DNA of 64,000 nt from Methylorubrum thiocyanatum (GTDB lineage: Bacteria > Pseudomonadota > Alphaproteobacteria > Rhizobiales > Beijerinckiaceae), in the NCBI GenBank assembly GCA_014138645.1, contig JACJIB010000003.1, forward strand, positions 186,001-250,000. The letters are read 5' to 3'. The notes beneath the pieces are model-generated. The model ran no database searches. It had not been told where the DNA came from and was given only the letters and a program-made list of their open reading frames with translations. This document shows positions 37,326 to 46,229 of the stretch, piece by piece (the first letter of the stretch is position 1; every line of letters begins with the position of its first letter). The translations under genes and the position numbers were made by a program.

Positions 37326-37950
37326 TGCAGCCGCTGCATAGCACGGACGCGCCGCCGCAAACAGAGGTCGGCCGATCTCGCGAACCACCGAAGACCGGAG
37401 ATCGGCAAACGCGACCCGCAGACGGGACGTTTCGGCAAGAGACGGGCGTCGATCAGTCCGGAGAGAACAGGTCAGGTCTCGGATCAGGGCGCGGCAGATC
37501 GTCTCGCGCAAGTTGTATCGTCGGCAACGTCGGTCTCGGGGGATCACCGTCTCGACCGATTCTCCGCTTCCGCAGAATTCCCAAATTTCGAGGTCGCGGC
37601 GGGGTTCGGTCGGCGCCTGTCCGCGATCCGTCCCGCTGTTGTGCCCGCTGTTGTAATTGTGAACACGAAGACGAACCGCTCGATCCGTCCATGGCTTAGA
37701 GGGAAGACGGCCGGCGCGGCGGCGCCCGCATCGCCCGGGGCCTGCCGTGGGAAAGGTCCAGCTCTGATCCACCACTGGACCGTGCGAGCTTGCCTTCCAT
37801 TTAACCTTCTACGCTTTGTCGGCAACGATGGACTTGAGTGCACCCTCCTCAATACCCACAAGCCTGACGTAGTTTTTTAAATTCTTCCCTTGCATGTTTG
37901 CGCATCACGTATGATCTTGGCGCCCGGGGGCTCCGGAACGGACAAGCAGA
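37326..37950. other. 625-base divergent intergenic region
   Basis: It separates the leftward metal operon from the rightward mucR-like gene and must contain promoters for both. No supported coding frame was found. The part nearest mucR (about 37790-37900) is relatively AT-rich, with CCATTTAACCTT and TTTTTTAAATTC, the kind of site bound by MucR/Ros proteins, which often repress themselves. No exact operator could be assigned. Confidence 0.4.
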
Positions 37951-38433
37951 ATGACAGAAGAAAACCAAAAATCGTTCAACGATTTCGTCGAGTTGGCGAG
38001 CGATATCGTCTCGTCCTACGTGTCGAATAACTCAGTGCCGGCGTCCGAGCTTCCGGGCCTGATCATCAACGTGCACGCCGCCCTGACCGGGTTGAGCAGT
38101 CCCGAGACCGCCGCCGCTCCGGCCGAGGAAGTGATCGAGAAGCCGTCTTCCGGGCAGATCCGCAAGTCCGTCACGCCGGACGCGATCATCTCCTTCATCG
38201 ACGGCAAGCCCTACAAGACGCTTAAGCGCCATCTCGGCACCCACGGCCTCGATCCCTACTCGTACCGTCAGCGCTACGGCCTGCCGAACGACTACCCGAT
38301 GGTCGCGCCGAACTACGCCGCACAGCGCTCCGCGCTCGCCAAGTCGATCGGCCTCGGCCGTCCGGGCGGCCGCATCGAGGAAGAGGCGCCGGCGCCCGAG
38401 CCGAAATCCCGTTCGCGCCAGAAGGTCGCCTGA
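37951..38433 (+). CDS. MucR/Ros-family transcriptional regulator
   Basis: A 160-residue regulator of the Ros/MucR family, AT-rich-DNA-binding proteins that control exopolysaccharide, motility and virulence genes in alphaproteobacteria. The N-terminal part (SFNDFVELASDIVSSYVSNNSVPASELPGLI) is the oligomerisation region and the C-terminal finger follows (KSVTPDAIISFIDGKPYKTLKRHLGTHGLDPYSYRQRYGLP). In Ros and MucR the finger uses Cys, Cys/Asp, His and His; here the first ligand position is Ser81 in SFID, with Asp84, His94 and His98 kept. It may therefore not bind zinc normally. It faces the chemosensory operon, which it may control. Confidence 0.93.
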   Translation: MTEENQKSFNDFVELASDIVSSYVSNNSVPASELPGLIINVHAALTGLSSPETAAAPAEEVIEKPSSGQIRKSVTPDAIISFIDGKPYKTLKRHLGTHGLDPYSYRQRYGLPNDYPMVAPNYAAQRSALAKSIGLGRPGGRIEEEAPAPEPKSRSRQKVA

Positions 38434-38452
38434 TTCGACGCTCGCCGCTGTG

Positions 38453-38477
38453 ACGAACGGCCGGACGCGCCGTTCGT
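38453..38477 (+). terminator. Hairpin between the mucR-like gene and the chemosensory operon
   Basis: A perfect 8-base-pair stem, ACGAACGG / CCGTTCGT, with loop CCGGACGCG, starting 20 bases after the mucR stop. No T run follows, so it may be a weak or Rho-assisted terminator. It argues against using the GTG at 38476, which sits inside the stem, as the start of the next gene. Confidence 0.4.
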
Positions 38478-38571
38478 GAAACCTTTGCCTTCGGCGAGCG
38501 TCAACCGCATGATCGAGGTGACGAGCGGTCCCTTCGTCCGCTCCGGCGGCGAGCCGCCCCAAGGACATGCG

Positions 38572-39087
38572 ATGGCGCGTTTGGCGACCCTTCTTCTGGA
38601 CATTGCCGGCACGACCTGTGCGCTGCCGCGGGCCGAGATCCGCGAGATCCTCCCGCTGCCGCGCCTGCACGCGCCGCCGACTGCGGGTGGCCCCCTCGCC
38701 GGCTTCCTCAACCTGGCCAGCGAGCCGGTGCCCGTCATCGACCTCGCCGCCCTGTTCGAGCTGCGCCCGGCGGGCGGCGGGGACCGTGCGTCCCTGGACG
38801 ATCCGTACCGGCATGTCCTGCTGGCGCGCCAGGGCGGCATCGCCTTCCTCGTGGACCGGGCGCTCGACCTGGTCCAGGTCGAGTCCGAGAGCCTGCGGCC
38901 GGTCGAATCCGCCCGCAGCCTGAACGGCTGCGTCGTCGGCGAGTTCGCGCGCGGCGATCGGCTCGTGCATCTCCTGTCGCTCGACCGCATCCTGACGCTC
39001 GAGGAGCGGACCCGGCTCGACGCGCTGACGCGGCAGGCGACGGCGCGGCTCGCCCGGTTCGAGCCGGACGGGGCGCGCGCCCTCTGA
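38572..39087 (+). CDS. CheW-like coupling protein, first of two (WspB-like position)
   Basis: A 171-residue CheW-domain protein that should link a chemoreceptor to the CheA kinase. The domain fills the protein: LATLLLDIAGTTCALPRAEIREILPLP, VIDLAALF, LARQGGIAFLVDRALDLVQV, and LHLLSLDRILTLEE. The start at 38572 (MARLATLL) has an AAGGA site 6 bases upstream; starts at 38476 or 38509 would add unstructured residues and the former sits in a hairpin. It is the first gene of a tight eight-gene operon and in order corresponds to WspB of Pseudomonas. Confidence 0.88.
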   Translation: MARLATLLLDIAGTTCALPRAEIREILPLPRLHAPPTAGGPLAGFLNLASEPVPVIDLAALFELRPAGGGDRASLDDPYRHVLLARQGGIAFLVDRALDLVQVESESLRPVESARSLNGCVVGEFARGDRLVHLLSLDRILTLEERTRLDALTRQATARLARFEPDGARAL

Positions 39088-39097
39088 GGCCCCGGTC

Positions 39098-40567
39098 GTG
39101 ACGGATTCCGCCGAGCGGGCCCGTCGCGCCGCGGGCGCGATGGCCGATCCCGGTTTTCCCGCTCTCAAGGAGCGGGTGATCGCCCGCACCGGGCACAATT
39201 ACTACGAGGACAAGGACGACCTGCTCTACGACCGCCTGCGCAAGCGGATGCGGATATGCGGGGTCGGCGACTGCACCGCCTATCGCGTCCTGCTCGAAGG
39301 CGCCGCCGGACGGGACGAATGGGCGGCGCTCGAGGCCGAGATCACCATCGGCGAGACCTTCTTCTTTCGCTACGCCGAGCAGTTCGCCGCCTTGCGCAGG
39401 ACCATCCTGCCGGAGCTGATCGCGGCCCGCGGCGAGCTCCGCCGCCTGCGAATCTGGAGCGCGGGCTGCTCGACCGGGGCGGAGCCCTATTCGCTGGCCA
39501 TCCTCGTTCACGACCTGCTCGGCGAGGCGCTCGCCGACTGGTCGGTGACGATCCTCGGCACCGATCTCAGCGCGGCGGCGCTCGCCACCGCCCGCGCGGC
39601 GGAGTTCGGCCCCTGGGCCCTGCGCACCCTGGACACCGAAGAGCGCGCGCGCTGGTTTCGCCGTACCCCGGCACGGCCGGGCCTGCCGCATGGCGGCTAC
39701 GCCCTGCGCCCGGCCTTCCGGCGGATGGTGCGCTTCGAGCGGCAGAACCTGTTGGGCCTGATCGACGGAAGCGACCGGATCCAGGGCAGCTTCGACCTGA
39801 TCCTGTGCCGCAACGTGCTGATCTATTTCAGTCCGGATCATGTGAATCGCATCGTCCGGGCCCTGGGCGAGCGGCTCGACGCGCGGGGCTGGCTCCTGAT
39901 CGGCCATGCCGAGCCGAACCCCACCTTTTCGCAATGGCTCCAGCCCGTGGCCCTGCCGGGAACGGTCGCCTATCGCCCGATCGATACGCCGACGACCGAG
40001 CAGCCACCGGTCCTCGTGCCGGCGCGTCCGGACGCGGTGCCGATCCCGCTCACCCCGCTGCCCGCGTTCGTGGCGGTGGAACCGGCAGCGCCCATGCCGG
40101 AGCCGATCGGAATCCCCATCCCGCTCCCGGCGGAGCCCGCCACGGAGCATCCCCTGTCGCCGGGCGATCTCCTGGCCGAGATCCGCGTCCTGGCGGATTC
40201 GGGCGAAACCGCGCGGGCGTGGCGCCGGCTGCATGAGGAGATCGAGAGCTACGCCACCGATCCGGCCCTGCGCTACTACGAGGGCCTGCTCGCGCTCGAC
40301 CTCGGAAGGGAACGGGAGGCCGAACGCGCCCTGCGCGGAGCGTTGTTCCTCGACCGCGGCTTCGTCATGGCCCATTTCCAGCTCGGCTTGCTGCTCGCCC
40401 GTGCCGGACGCCGGGGTGAGGCTGCCCGCGCCCTCGACAATGCCCTGCGCCTCGCGCAAGGACTGTCGCCCGAAACGATCCTGCCGGAGGGAGACGGAGT
40501 GAGCGCCGCACGCTTGGCCGAGAGCGCCCGCCGCGCCCTGGCCGGAATCACGGTGAGCGAGGCATGA
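39098..40567 (+). CDS. CheR-type methyltransferase with C-terminal TPR-like repeats (WspC-like)
   Basis: A 489-residue enzyme that should methylate receptor glutamates using S-adenosylmethionine. GTG start at 39098. The N-terminal CheR domain has the SAM-binding loop AGCSTGAEPYSLA (from 122), ITIGETFFFRYAEQF before it, and LILCRNVLIYF near 230. A Pro-rich linker (about 300-355) leads to helical repeats that read as TPRs (RAWRRLHEEIESYATDPALRYYEGLLALDLGRE, VMAHFQLGLLLARAGR). CheR-TPR fusions are typical of Wsp-type (alternative cellular function) arrays. It overlaps the next cheW gene (ATGA). Confidence 0.93.
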   Translation: MTDSAERARRAAGAMADPGFPALKERVIARTGHNYYEDKDDLLYDRLRKRMRICGVGDCTAYRVLLEGAAGRDEWAALEAEITIGETFFFRYAEQFAALRRTILPELIAARGELRRLRIWSAGCSTGAEPYSLAILVHDLLGEALADWSVTILGTDLSAAALATARAAEFGPWALRTLDTEERARWFRRTPARPGLPHGGYALRPAFRRMVRFERQNLLGLIDGSDRIQGSFDLILCRNVLIYFSPDHVNRIVRALGERLDARGWLLIGHAEPNPTFSQWLQPVALPGTVAYRPIDTPTTEQPPVLVPARPDAVPIPLTPLPAFVAVEPAAPMPEPIGIPIPLPAEPATEHPLSPGDLLAEIRVLADSGETARAWRRLHEEIESYATDPALRYYEGLLALDLGREREAERALRGALFLDRGFVMAHFQLGLLLARAGRRGEAARALDNALRLAQGLSPETILPEGDGVSAARLAESARRALAGITVSEA

Positions 40568-41118
40568 AGATCGGCCTCACCGCGGGGGCGGACCCGAAGG
40601 CGCGCACGGCCGCGCTGCTCGATGCGCGTGCCGCCGCGCTCGCCGGCCGCGCTGCCGGCGCCGAACAGGCGGTCGAGACGACAGCCTATCTCGTCTGCGC
40701 CTGCGGTGCCGAGCGCTACGGCCTGCCGCTCGCGGCGGTGGCGGGCGTCACGCCCGAGCGCCCCTGCACCGGCCTGCCCGGCGCACCGCCCGCCCTGCGC
40801 GGGATCACGGCGGTGGCGGGCGTGATCGTCAGCGTGCTCGATCTCGCCGCCTGCCTCGGGCTCGACCGTGACGGCGACGAGAGCGGCCACGTGGTGCATC
40901 TGCGGGCGCAGGAGCCGCCGATCGCCCTCGCGGTCGACCGCGTCCTCGGCATCGCGCGGATCGAGCCCGGCTTGGCGCGATCGGTGAACGAACCGGAAAG
41001 CCTGGGACGCGGCCCGCTTTCGGGCTATGCACCGCCCGGCTCGGACAGGACGGGCGACATCCGCGAGGGATTCTCCCTCATCGATGTGCCGACCCTGCTC
41101 ACCCGCCACACGACCTGA
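40564..41118 (+). CDS. CheW-like coupling protein, second copy (WspD-like position)
   Basis: A 184-residue CheW protein. The first 35 residues are an Ala-rich helical extension (DARAAALAGRAAGAEQAVE); the CheW domain follows: YLVCACGAERYGLPLAAVAGVTPERPC, LRGITAVAGVIVSVLDLAACLGL, and IALAVDRVLGIARIEP. Start overlaps the CheR stop (ATGA), indicating coupled translation. Having two CheW proteins around CheR-TPR matches the Wsp operon layout, where WspB and WspD serve different positions in the array. A 54-base gap precedes the receptor gene. Confidence 0.93.
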   Translation: MKIGLTAGADPKARTAALLDARAAALAGRAAGAEQAVETTAYLVCACGAERYGLPLAAVAGVTPERPCTGLPGAPPALRGITAVAGVIVSVLDLAACLGLDRDGDESGHVVHLRAQEPPIALAVDRVLGIARIEPGLARSVNEPESLGRGPLSGYAPPGSDRTGDIREGFSLIDVPTLLTRHTT

Positions 41119-41172
41119 GTGCCGCAGGTCGGCCTTCCTCTCCCCGCACCGTCTGCCGGAGCCTAGTCGCCC

Positions 41173-42858
41173 GTGTCGCTCTCGATCGGAAAACGCATCC
41201 TCCTCGGCTTCGTCGCGGCCAGCCTGATCGTCGCGGCCTTGGGCGCCTACGCCCTGCGCCAGATCGGCAGCGTGCGCGACATGACCGACCTGATCGTGAC
41301 CCGCGACGTCGGCGTACTGCGCCAGCTCGACGACCTCGGCAACGTCGCCCGCAATATGGGCCTCGTACGGCGCAACGCGGTGATTGCCGTCCTGACGCAG
41401 GGACAGGGCAACAGCGCTTCCCCGTCGACCCGGCAGGACGACTTCCTGGGGAGCTGGCGGCAGAACGTGGCGGAGCTGGAGCGGCTGCTCAACACCATCG
41501 CCAGCGAGGTGAAGGAGTATCAATCCACCGCCCTCTCCGCCGAGCGCGTGGCCGCCTGGAACCGCCTCGGCAGCGTCTTCACCGAGACCGGCGAGGCGTT
41601 CCGTCTGGTCCGCAGCGCCAGCGAACAGCAGCTGCGCGCCGTGGACGCCCGGGACATCGCCACGGTCGAGACGCGGAACGACGAGGTCAACCGGCTTCAC
41701 GACGGCCTGCTGCGCAGCATCGCCAACGCCCGCACGGCGCTGGACGGCGTCATCGCGGCCGGCCAGCACAGCGTGAGCGAAATCTACCGCAACAGTCTCC
41801 TCTCCGTGGCGATCACGGTCGCCGCCTCGATCCTGCTGTCGATCCTCGTCACGGCGCTGATCAGCCGCGCCGTGGTCCGCCCGCTGGAGGACGTGATGCG
41901 CTTCGTCGCGCAGATCGGCGCGGGCGACCTGACGGGGCGCCTGAACCGGACCGGCAACGACGAGATCGGGCGGCTCGGCGACACGCTGAACGGGATGGTG
42001 GCCGGCCTGTCCGACCTCGCCCGGACCAACCGCGCCGCCACCGCCGACCTGAACGCCGCGGCGGCGGAGATCCGTGCCTCGGCCCAGGAGCAGGCGGCGA
42101 GCGTCGAGGAGCAGTTCGCCGCGGTACAGGAGACGGCGGCGACGGTCGACGAGATCACCCATTCCGGCGCGCAGATCTCGAAGCGCGCCACCGAGGTGAT
42201 CGCTACGGCGCAAGCTGCGGCGCAGACCGCTCGCTCGGGCCTGCGCGCCGCCACCGACACCGCCAAGGCGATGGAATCGATCCGCGAGCAGGGCGAAGCG
42301 GTCGCTGGCAACATCGTGGCGCTCTCCGAGAAGACGCAGGCGATCGGCGAGATCATCGTCACCGTCAACGACATCTCCGAGCGCACCCACCTGCTCGCCC
42401 TCAACGCCGCCATCGAGGCGGCGGCGGCGGGCGAGAGCGGTCGCAGCTTCGCCGTCGTCGCCTCGGAGATGAAGCTGCTCGCCGATCAGGCGAAGGGCGC
42501 CACAGCCCAGGTGCGCGGCATCCTCGGGGAGATCCAGCGCGGCATCAACGCCTCGGTGATGCTCACAGAGGAGGCGGTCAAGCGCGCCGCTGCCGGCAAG
42601 AACCGCACCGATTCGACCGTGCGCACGATCGAGGAGATGGCCGCTCGGGTGGAGGAGGGCGTGCAGACCTTCCAGCAGATCGTGGCCTCGACCAACCAGC
42701 AGCAGCTCGGCATCGAGCAGGTGATGGGGGCGCTCCAGAACATCCGGCAGGCGAGCCAGCAGACGGCCGCGGGCACCCGGGAGGTCGAGACCGCCTCGGC
42801 GAACCTGACCGAGCTGGCGCAGGGACTGATGGCGCTGGCCGAGCGCTACCGGCTCTAG
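41173..42858 (+). CDS. Methyl-accepting chemotaxis protein (WspA-like)
   Basis: A 561-residue membrane receptor, GTG start at 41173. It has two membrane helices (about 7-30 and 210-232) enclosing a helical periplasmic domain of about 180 residues (four-helix-bundle type, with [21 protein letters not shown]), then HAMP ([13 protein letters not shown]) and a long cytoplasmic coiled coil. The signalling hairpin contains [34 protein letters not shown] in two parts and the adjacent methylation helices. No CheR-docking pentapeptide ends the protein (it ends ALAERYRL). Surface or envelope sensing like WspA is a guess from the operon; the ligand is unknown. Confidence 0.95.
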   Translation: MSLSIGKRILLGFVAASLIVAALGAYALRQIGSVRDMTDLIVTRDVGVLRQLDDLGNVARNMGLVRRNAVIAVLTQGQGNSASPSTRQDDFLGSWRQNVAELERLLNTIASEVKEYQSTALSAERVAAWNRLGSVFTETGEAFRLVRSASEQQLRAVDARDIATVETRNDEVNRLHDGLLRSIANARTALDGVIAAGQHSVSEIYRNSLLSVAITVAASILLSILVTALISRAVVRPLEDVMRFVAQIGAGDLTGRLNRTGNDEIGRLGDTLNGMVAGLSDLARTNRAATADLNAAAAEIRASAQEQAASVEEQFAAVQETAATVDEITHSGAQISKRATEVIATAQAAAQTARSGLRAATDTAKAMESIREQGEAVAGNIVALSEKTQAIGEIIVTVNDISERTHLLALNAAIEAAAAGESGRSFAVVASEMKLLADQAKGATAQVRGILGEIQRGINASVMLTEEAVKRAAAGKNRTDSTVRTIEEMAARVEEGVQTFQQIVASTNQQQLGIEQVMGALQNIRQASQQTAAGTREVETASANLTELAQGLMALAERYRL

Positions 42859-42882
42859 CGGTCCGCAAGAACGTCGCGCCGC

Positions 42883-45147
42883 ATGGATATCCGCCAGCAG
42901 CTTCTCGCCGCCTTCGAGATCGAGCACCGCGAGCACCTCGACGCGATCCGCGCCGCCCTCGCGGCCGAGGGGCCGGTCGATTGGCACGACGTGTTCCGCC
43001 GGGCCCACAGCCTGAAGGGGGCGGCGCGCGCCGTCGACCTGCCCCCGGTGGAGGCGGTCTCGCACCAGCTCGAAACCCTGTTCGAACGCATCAGCACCGG
43101 ACAGCGACCCCTCGACCGGGAGGCGCGGGCCGCGACCCATCTCGCCCTCGACCGGATCGAGGCCTTCGTCGCGGCGAGCGCCGCGGGCGGGGCGGTGATG
43201 CCGAAGGACGCGCTGGCGGCGCTCGAGGCCTGCCTCGATCCGGACGTCGCGGCGCCGGCTCCCGCCGAGCCCGCTCCCACGGCGGCCCCCACGGTCGCGG
43301 CTCCAGCCACGACTTCGGCCGCTGCTCCCGCCGCTGCCCCGGAAGCGGCGGCCGAGCCCGCCCAGGCGGTGCTGCGGGTTCCGGCGTCGGCCGTCGAATC
43401 GCTGTCGCGGGCCAGTCACGGCCTCTGGGCAGCCTTGCCGGGCCAGACCGCCACCGCCGAGCGCATCGCTCGGCTGTCGGTCCATGCGGGCGAGCTGCGC
43501 CGCCGCTCGGAAGCCGCCCGCCGCGCGCCCGTCGCAGGCCCCGCCTACGGGGCGGCGACGGAGACGGAGAGCGAGACGGCGGCGCTACGGCGGACGCTGG
43601 CCGAGATCGAGACCGGACTCGCCGCCCTGGCGCGCGAGGCGTCCGATCTCGCTCAAGGCCACAAGGCCGCGGTTCTCTCGGTGGAGACCGCCGCCCGCCG
43701 CCTGCGGGAGGAGACCGAGCGCCTCGCCCTCGTTCCCGCCGAGACGGTGTTCGGCGGCCTCGCCCGCGCGGTGCGCGACATGGCTCGCACAGACGGCCGG
43801 GAGGTCGAGGTCACGACCCGCGGGCTCGACCTGCCGGTGGACCGGGCGATGCTCCAGGCCCTCAAGGATCCGGTGCTGCACGCGCTTCGCAACGCGTTGA
43901 GCCACGGTGCGGACTCTCCCGAGTCCCGCCAGCGGCAGGGGAAGCCGGCCGCTCTGACGATCGGACTCACCGTCGAGGCGCAGGGCGGGCGGCTCGTCCT
44001 CGGCATCCACGACGACGGACGCGGTCCCGACCTCGCCGCCATCGAGGCGACGGGCCGTGCCCGTGGCCTGATCGCGCCGGGCGAGAGTCTCGACGCGGAC
44101 GCCCTCCTCGCCCTGCCGTTCGAGCCGGGTTTCTCCACCGCGGGCGCGGTCGATGCCCTGTCGGGCCGGGGCATGGGCCTGTCGGTGGTGGCTGAGGTTG
44201 CCCGCTCCCTGCACGGGCAGGTGCAGCTCGCCCGCCGTCATCCGCACGGCACCTCGCTGATCCTGACGCTCCCCCTCTCGGCGGCGCGGCGGCCGGTGCT
44301 GATCGTCGCGGCCGGGGGCACCCGCTACGCCCTGCCGAGCGGGGCGGCGGAAGCGCTCTCGCGGCTCGAACCCGGGGCTTTGTCCACGGTCGGAGGCCGC
44401 CCGGTGGCGCAGGTGGCGGGGGAGGACGGCGAGACCGTCACGCTGCCCGTGGCCGAACTCGGCGACCTGCTCGGGCTCGGATCGGGCCGTCCGGACGGCG
44501 CGACCATTCCGGTCGTGCGCCTGCGCGGCACCCGCGGGCGCTGCCTGCTCGCGGTCGAGCGTCTGGAGGAGGTGCGCACGCTGCTCGTCTTGCCCGCGCC
44601 GCCGATCGGCAGCGATCCGGCCCTGATTACCGGAACCGTGATTCTCGGCACTGACACGCCCGTCCTCGTCCTCGACCCCGACGGGCTCATCGACCGGCTC
44701 GGCCGCGCCGGTCCGCGGGCCCTGCGGTCTCCGTCGAAAGCAGGGGAAGACGGCGGCGGAACGATCCCGGAAAAGCGACGTTCGACGATTCTTGTCGTGG
44801 ACGACTCGATCACGACCCGCACTCTGGAGAAGAGCATCTTGGAAGCGGCGGGCTACCGCGTGATCGTCTGCGTCGATGGGCAGGAGGCGCTCGACCGCCT
44901 TCGGGCGCGCATCGAGCCGGTCGATCTCGTCGTCGCGGACGTCGAGATGCCGCGGCTGACCGGCTTCGGCCTCGTCGAGGCGTTGCGGGCGGAGGAGGAT
45001 TTCGCCCGCCTTCCGATCGTGCTGATGACCTCGCGGGGCGACGAGGAGGACGTGGCGAAGGGCTTGGAACTCGGCGCCGATGCTTATCTCACGAAGCAGA
45101 AATTCGATCAGCGCGAACTCCTGGATACCATCGGTCAGTTGCTGTGA
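42883..45147 (+). CDS. CheA-type hybrid histidine kinase with receiver (WspE-like)
   Basis: A 754-residue CheA-REC hybrid. The Hpt domain (1-110) has phosphorylatable H42 in RRAHSLKGAARA. An Ala/Pro-rich linker (about 125-160) replaces a clear CheY-binding P2 domain. The dimerisation/ATPase core follows (LHALRNALSHGADSPE, GIHDDGRGPDL, LSGRGMGLSVVAEV), then a CheW-like domain (about 470-600) and a C-terminal receiver with phosphorylatable D686 in VVADVEMPRLTG. This is the WspE/FrzE layout. The next gene, cheB, starts with a GTG that overlaps this stop. It should phosphorylate CheB and the receivers of the two kinases encoded downstream. Confidence 0.95.
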   Translation: MDIRQQLLAAFEIEHREHLDAIRAALAAEGPVDWHDVFRRAHSLKGAARAVDLPPVEAVSHQLETLFERISTGQRPLDREARAATHLALDRIEAFVAASAAGGAVMPKDALAALEACLDPDVAAPAPAEPAPTAAPTVAAPATTSAAAPAAAPEAAAEPAQAVLRVPASAVESLSRASHGLWAALPGQTATAERIARLSVHAGELRRRSEAARRAPVAGPAYGAATETESETAALRRTLAEIETGLAALAREASDLAQGHKAAVLSVETAARRLREETERLALVPAETVFGGLARAVRDMARTDGREVEVTTRGLDLPVDRAMLQALKDPVLHALRNALSHGADSPESRQRQGKPAALTIGLTVEAQGGRLVLGIHDDGRGPDLAAIEATGRARGLIAPGESLDADALLALPFEPGFSTAGAVDALSGRGMGLSVVAEVARSLHGQVQLARRHPHGTSLILTLPLSAARRPVLIVAAGGTRYALPSGAAEALSRLEPGALSTVGGRPVAQVAGEDGETVTLPVAELGDLLGLGSGRPDGATIPVVRLRGTRGRCLLAVERLEEVRTLLVLPAPPIGSDPALITGTVILGTDTPVLVLDPDGLIDRLGRAGPRALRSPSKAGEDGGGTIPEKRRSTILVVDDSITTRTLEKSILEAAGYRVIVCVDGQEALDRLRARIEPVDLVVADVEMPRLTGFGLVEALRAEEDFARLPIVLMTSRGDEEDVAKGLELGADAYLTKQKFDQRELLDTIGQLL

Positions 45148-46229
45148 GCGGAGAGGCTGAGAATCCGCGCGTGCGCGTGCTGATTGTCGAGGATTCGCTC
45201 GTGGTGCGGATCCTCCTCACGCACATCATCGCCCGCGATCCGCGCCTGGAACTCGCCGGCGCGGTGGAGTCCGGCGAGGCGGCGCTGGCCGCGATCGAGA
45301 CCGTGCGGCCCGATGTGATCTCCATGGATATCCGCCTGCCCGGCATCGACGGGCTGGAGACGACGCGCCGGATCATGGCGAGCCGGCCGACGCCGATCGT
45401 GGTGATCGCGGACTCGGTCGAGGATTCCTCGCTCAAGATCTCGATGAACGCGCTCAGGGCCGGTGCGCTCTCGGTGGTCGAGAAGCCGGTCGCCACCACC
45501 AATGACGGCTACGAGGCGGTGGCCGGGCAGATCTGCACGCAACTGCGCATCATGGCCGCCGTCCCGGTGATCCGCCGCCGGCCGATCGGCGCGGAGTGGA
45601 ACGCGCGCAGGACCGGACCGGCGCCGGAGCCGCTGCCGACGATCGAGCCCGACGCCGCGCCGAGCGTGCTGGCGGTCGCGGCCTCCACCGGTGGCCCGCC
45701 GGCCCTGGCCAAGGTGATCGGCGGGCTCGCGGCGGATTTCCCGCTCCCCGTGCTGCTCGTCCAGCATATGGGCGCGGCCTTCATGGACGGCTTCGCGAAC
45801 TGGCTCGACGGTGTGGTGCCGCTCTCCGTCGGCGTGGCGCGGGACGGGCAGTCGATGCAGGCCGGCCACGTCTACGTCGCCCCCGGCGACCGGCATCTCG
45901 AACTCGGCGCGAACGGAACGCTGCGGGTGAGTGACGCCGCTCCCGTCGGCGGCCAGCGCCCGGCGGCGACGGTGCTGTTCCGTTCCGTCGCCCGGCAGGC
46001 CGGCGCGCAGGGCATCGGCGTCCTGCTCACGGGCATGGGCGAGGACGGCGCGCAGGGCCTCCTCGACATGCGCAGGGCCGGCGCCGCCACGGTGGCGGAG
46101 CATGAGAGCAGCGCCGTCGTCTACGGCATGCCCGCGGCGGCGGTGCGGCTCAACGCGGCCGCCCGCGTGCTGCCCGTCGATCAGGTAGCGCCCCATCTCG
46201 TGCGTCTCGCGCAGAGGAAGCCGGCATGA
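45144..46229 (+). CDS. CheB protein-glutamate methylesterase/response regulator (WspF-like)
   Basis: A 361-residue enzyme that removes methyl groups from the receptor when phosphorylated. Receiver domain: D62 in ISMDIRLPGIDG. The catalytic triad of the esterase domain is readable: S181 in AASTGGPPAL, H208 in LLVQHMGAAF and D301 in TGMGEDGAQGL. GTG start at 45144 overlaps the CheA stop, and its own stop overlaps the next gene (ATGA). All motifs are intact. In Wsp systems WspF sets the resting signalling level; a similar adaptation role is inferred. Confidence 0.95.
   Translation: MSGEAENPRVRVLIVEDSLVVRILLTHIIARDPRLELAGAVESGEAALAAIETVRPDVISMDIRLPGIDGLETTRRIMASRPTPIVVIADSVEDSSLKISMNALRAGALSVVEKPVATTNDGYEAVAGQICTQLRIMAAVPVIRRRPIGAEWNARRTGPAPEPLPTIEPDAAPSVLAVAASTGGPPALAKVIGGLAADFPLPVLLVQHMGAAFMDGFANWLDGVVPLSVGVARDGQSMQAGHVYVAPGDRHLELGANGTLRVSDAAPVGGQRPAATVLFRSVARQAGAQGIGVLLTGMGEDGAQGLLDMRRAGAATVAEHESSAVVYGMPAAAVRLNAAARVLPVDQVAPHLVRLAQRKPA

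Noticed and set aside
40276..43485. A 1069-codon minus-strand frame opposite the chemosensory genes
   Set aside because: Antisense artefact; the plus-strand proteins carry complete CheR, CheW, MCP and CheA motifs.
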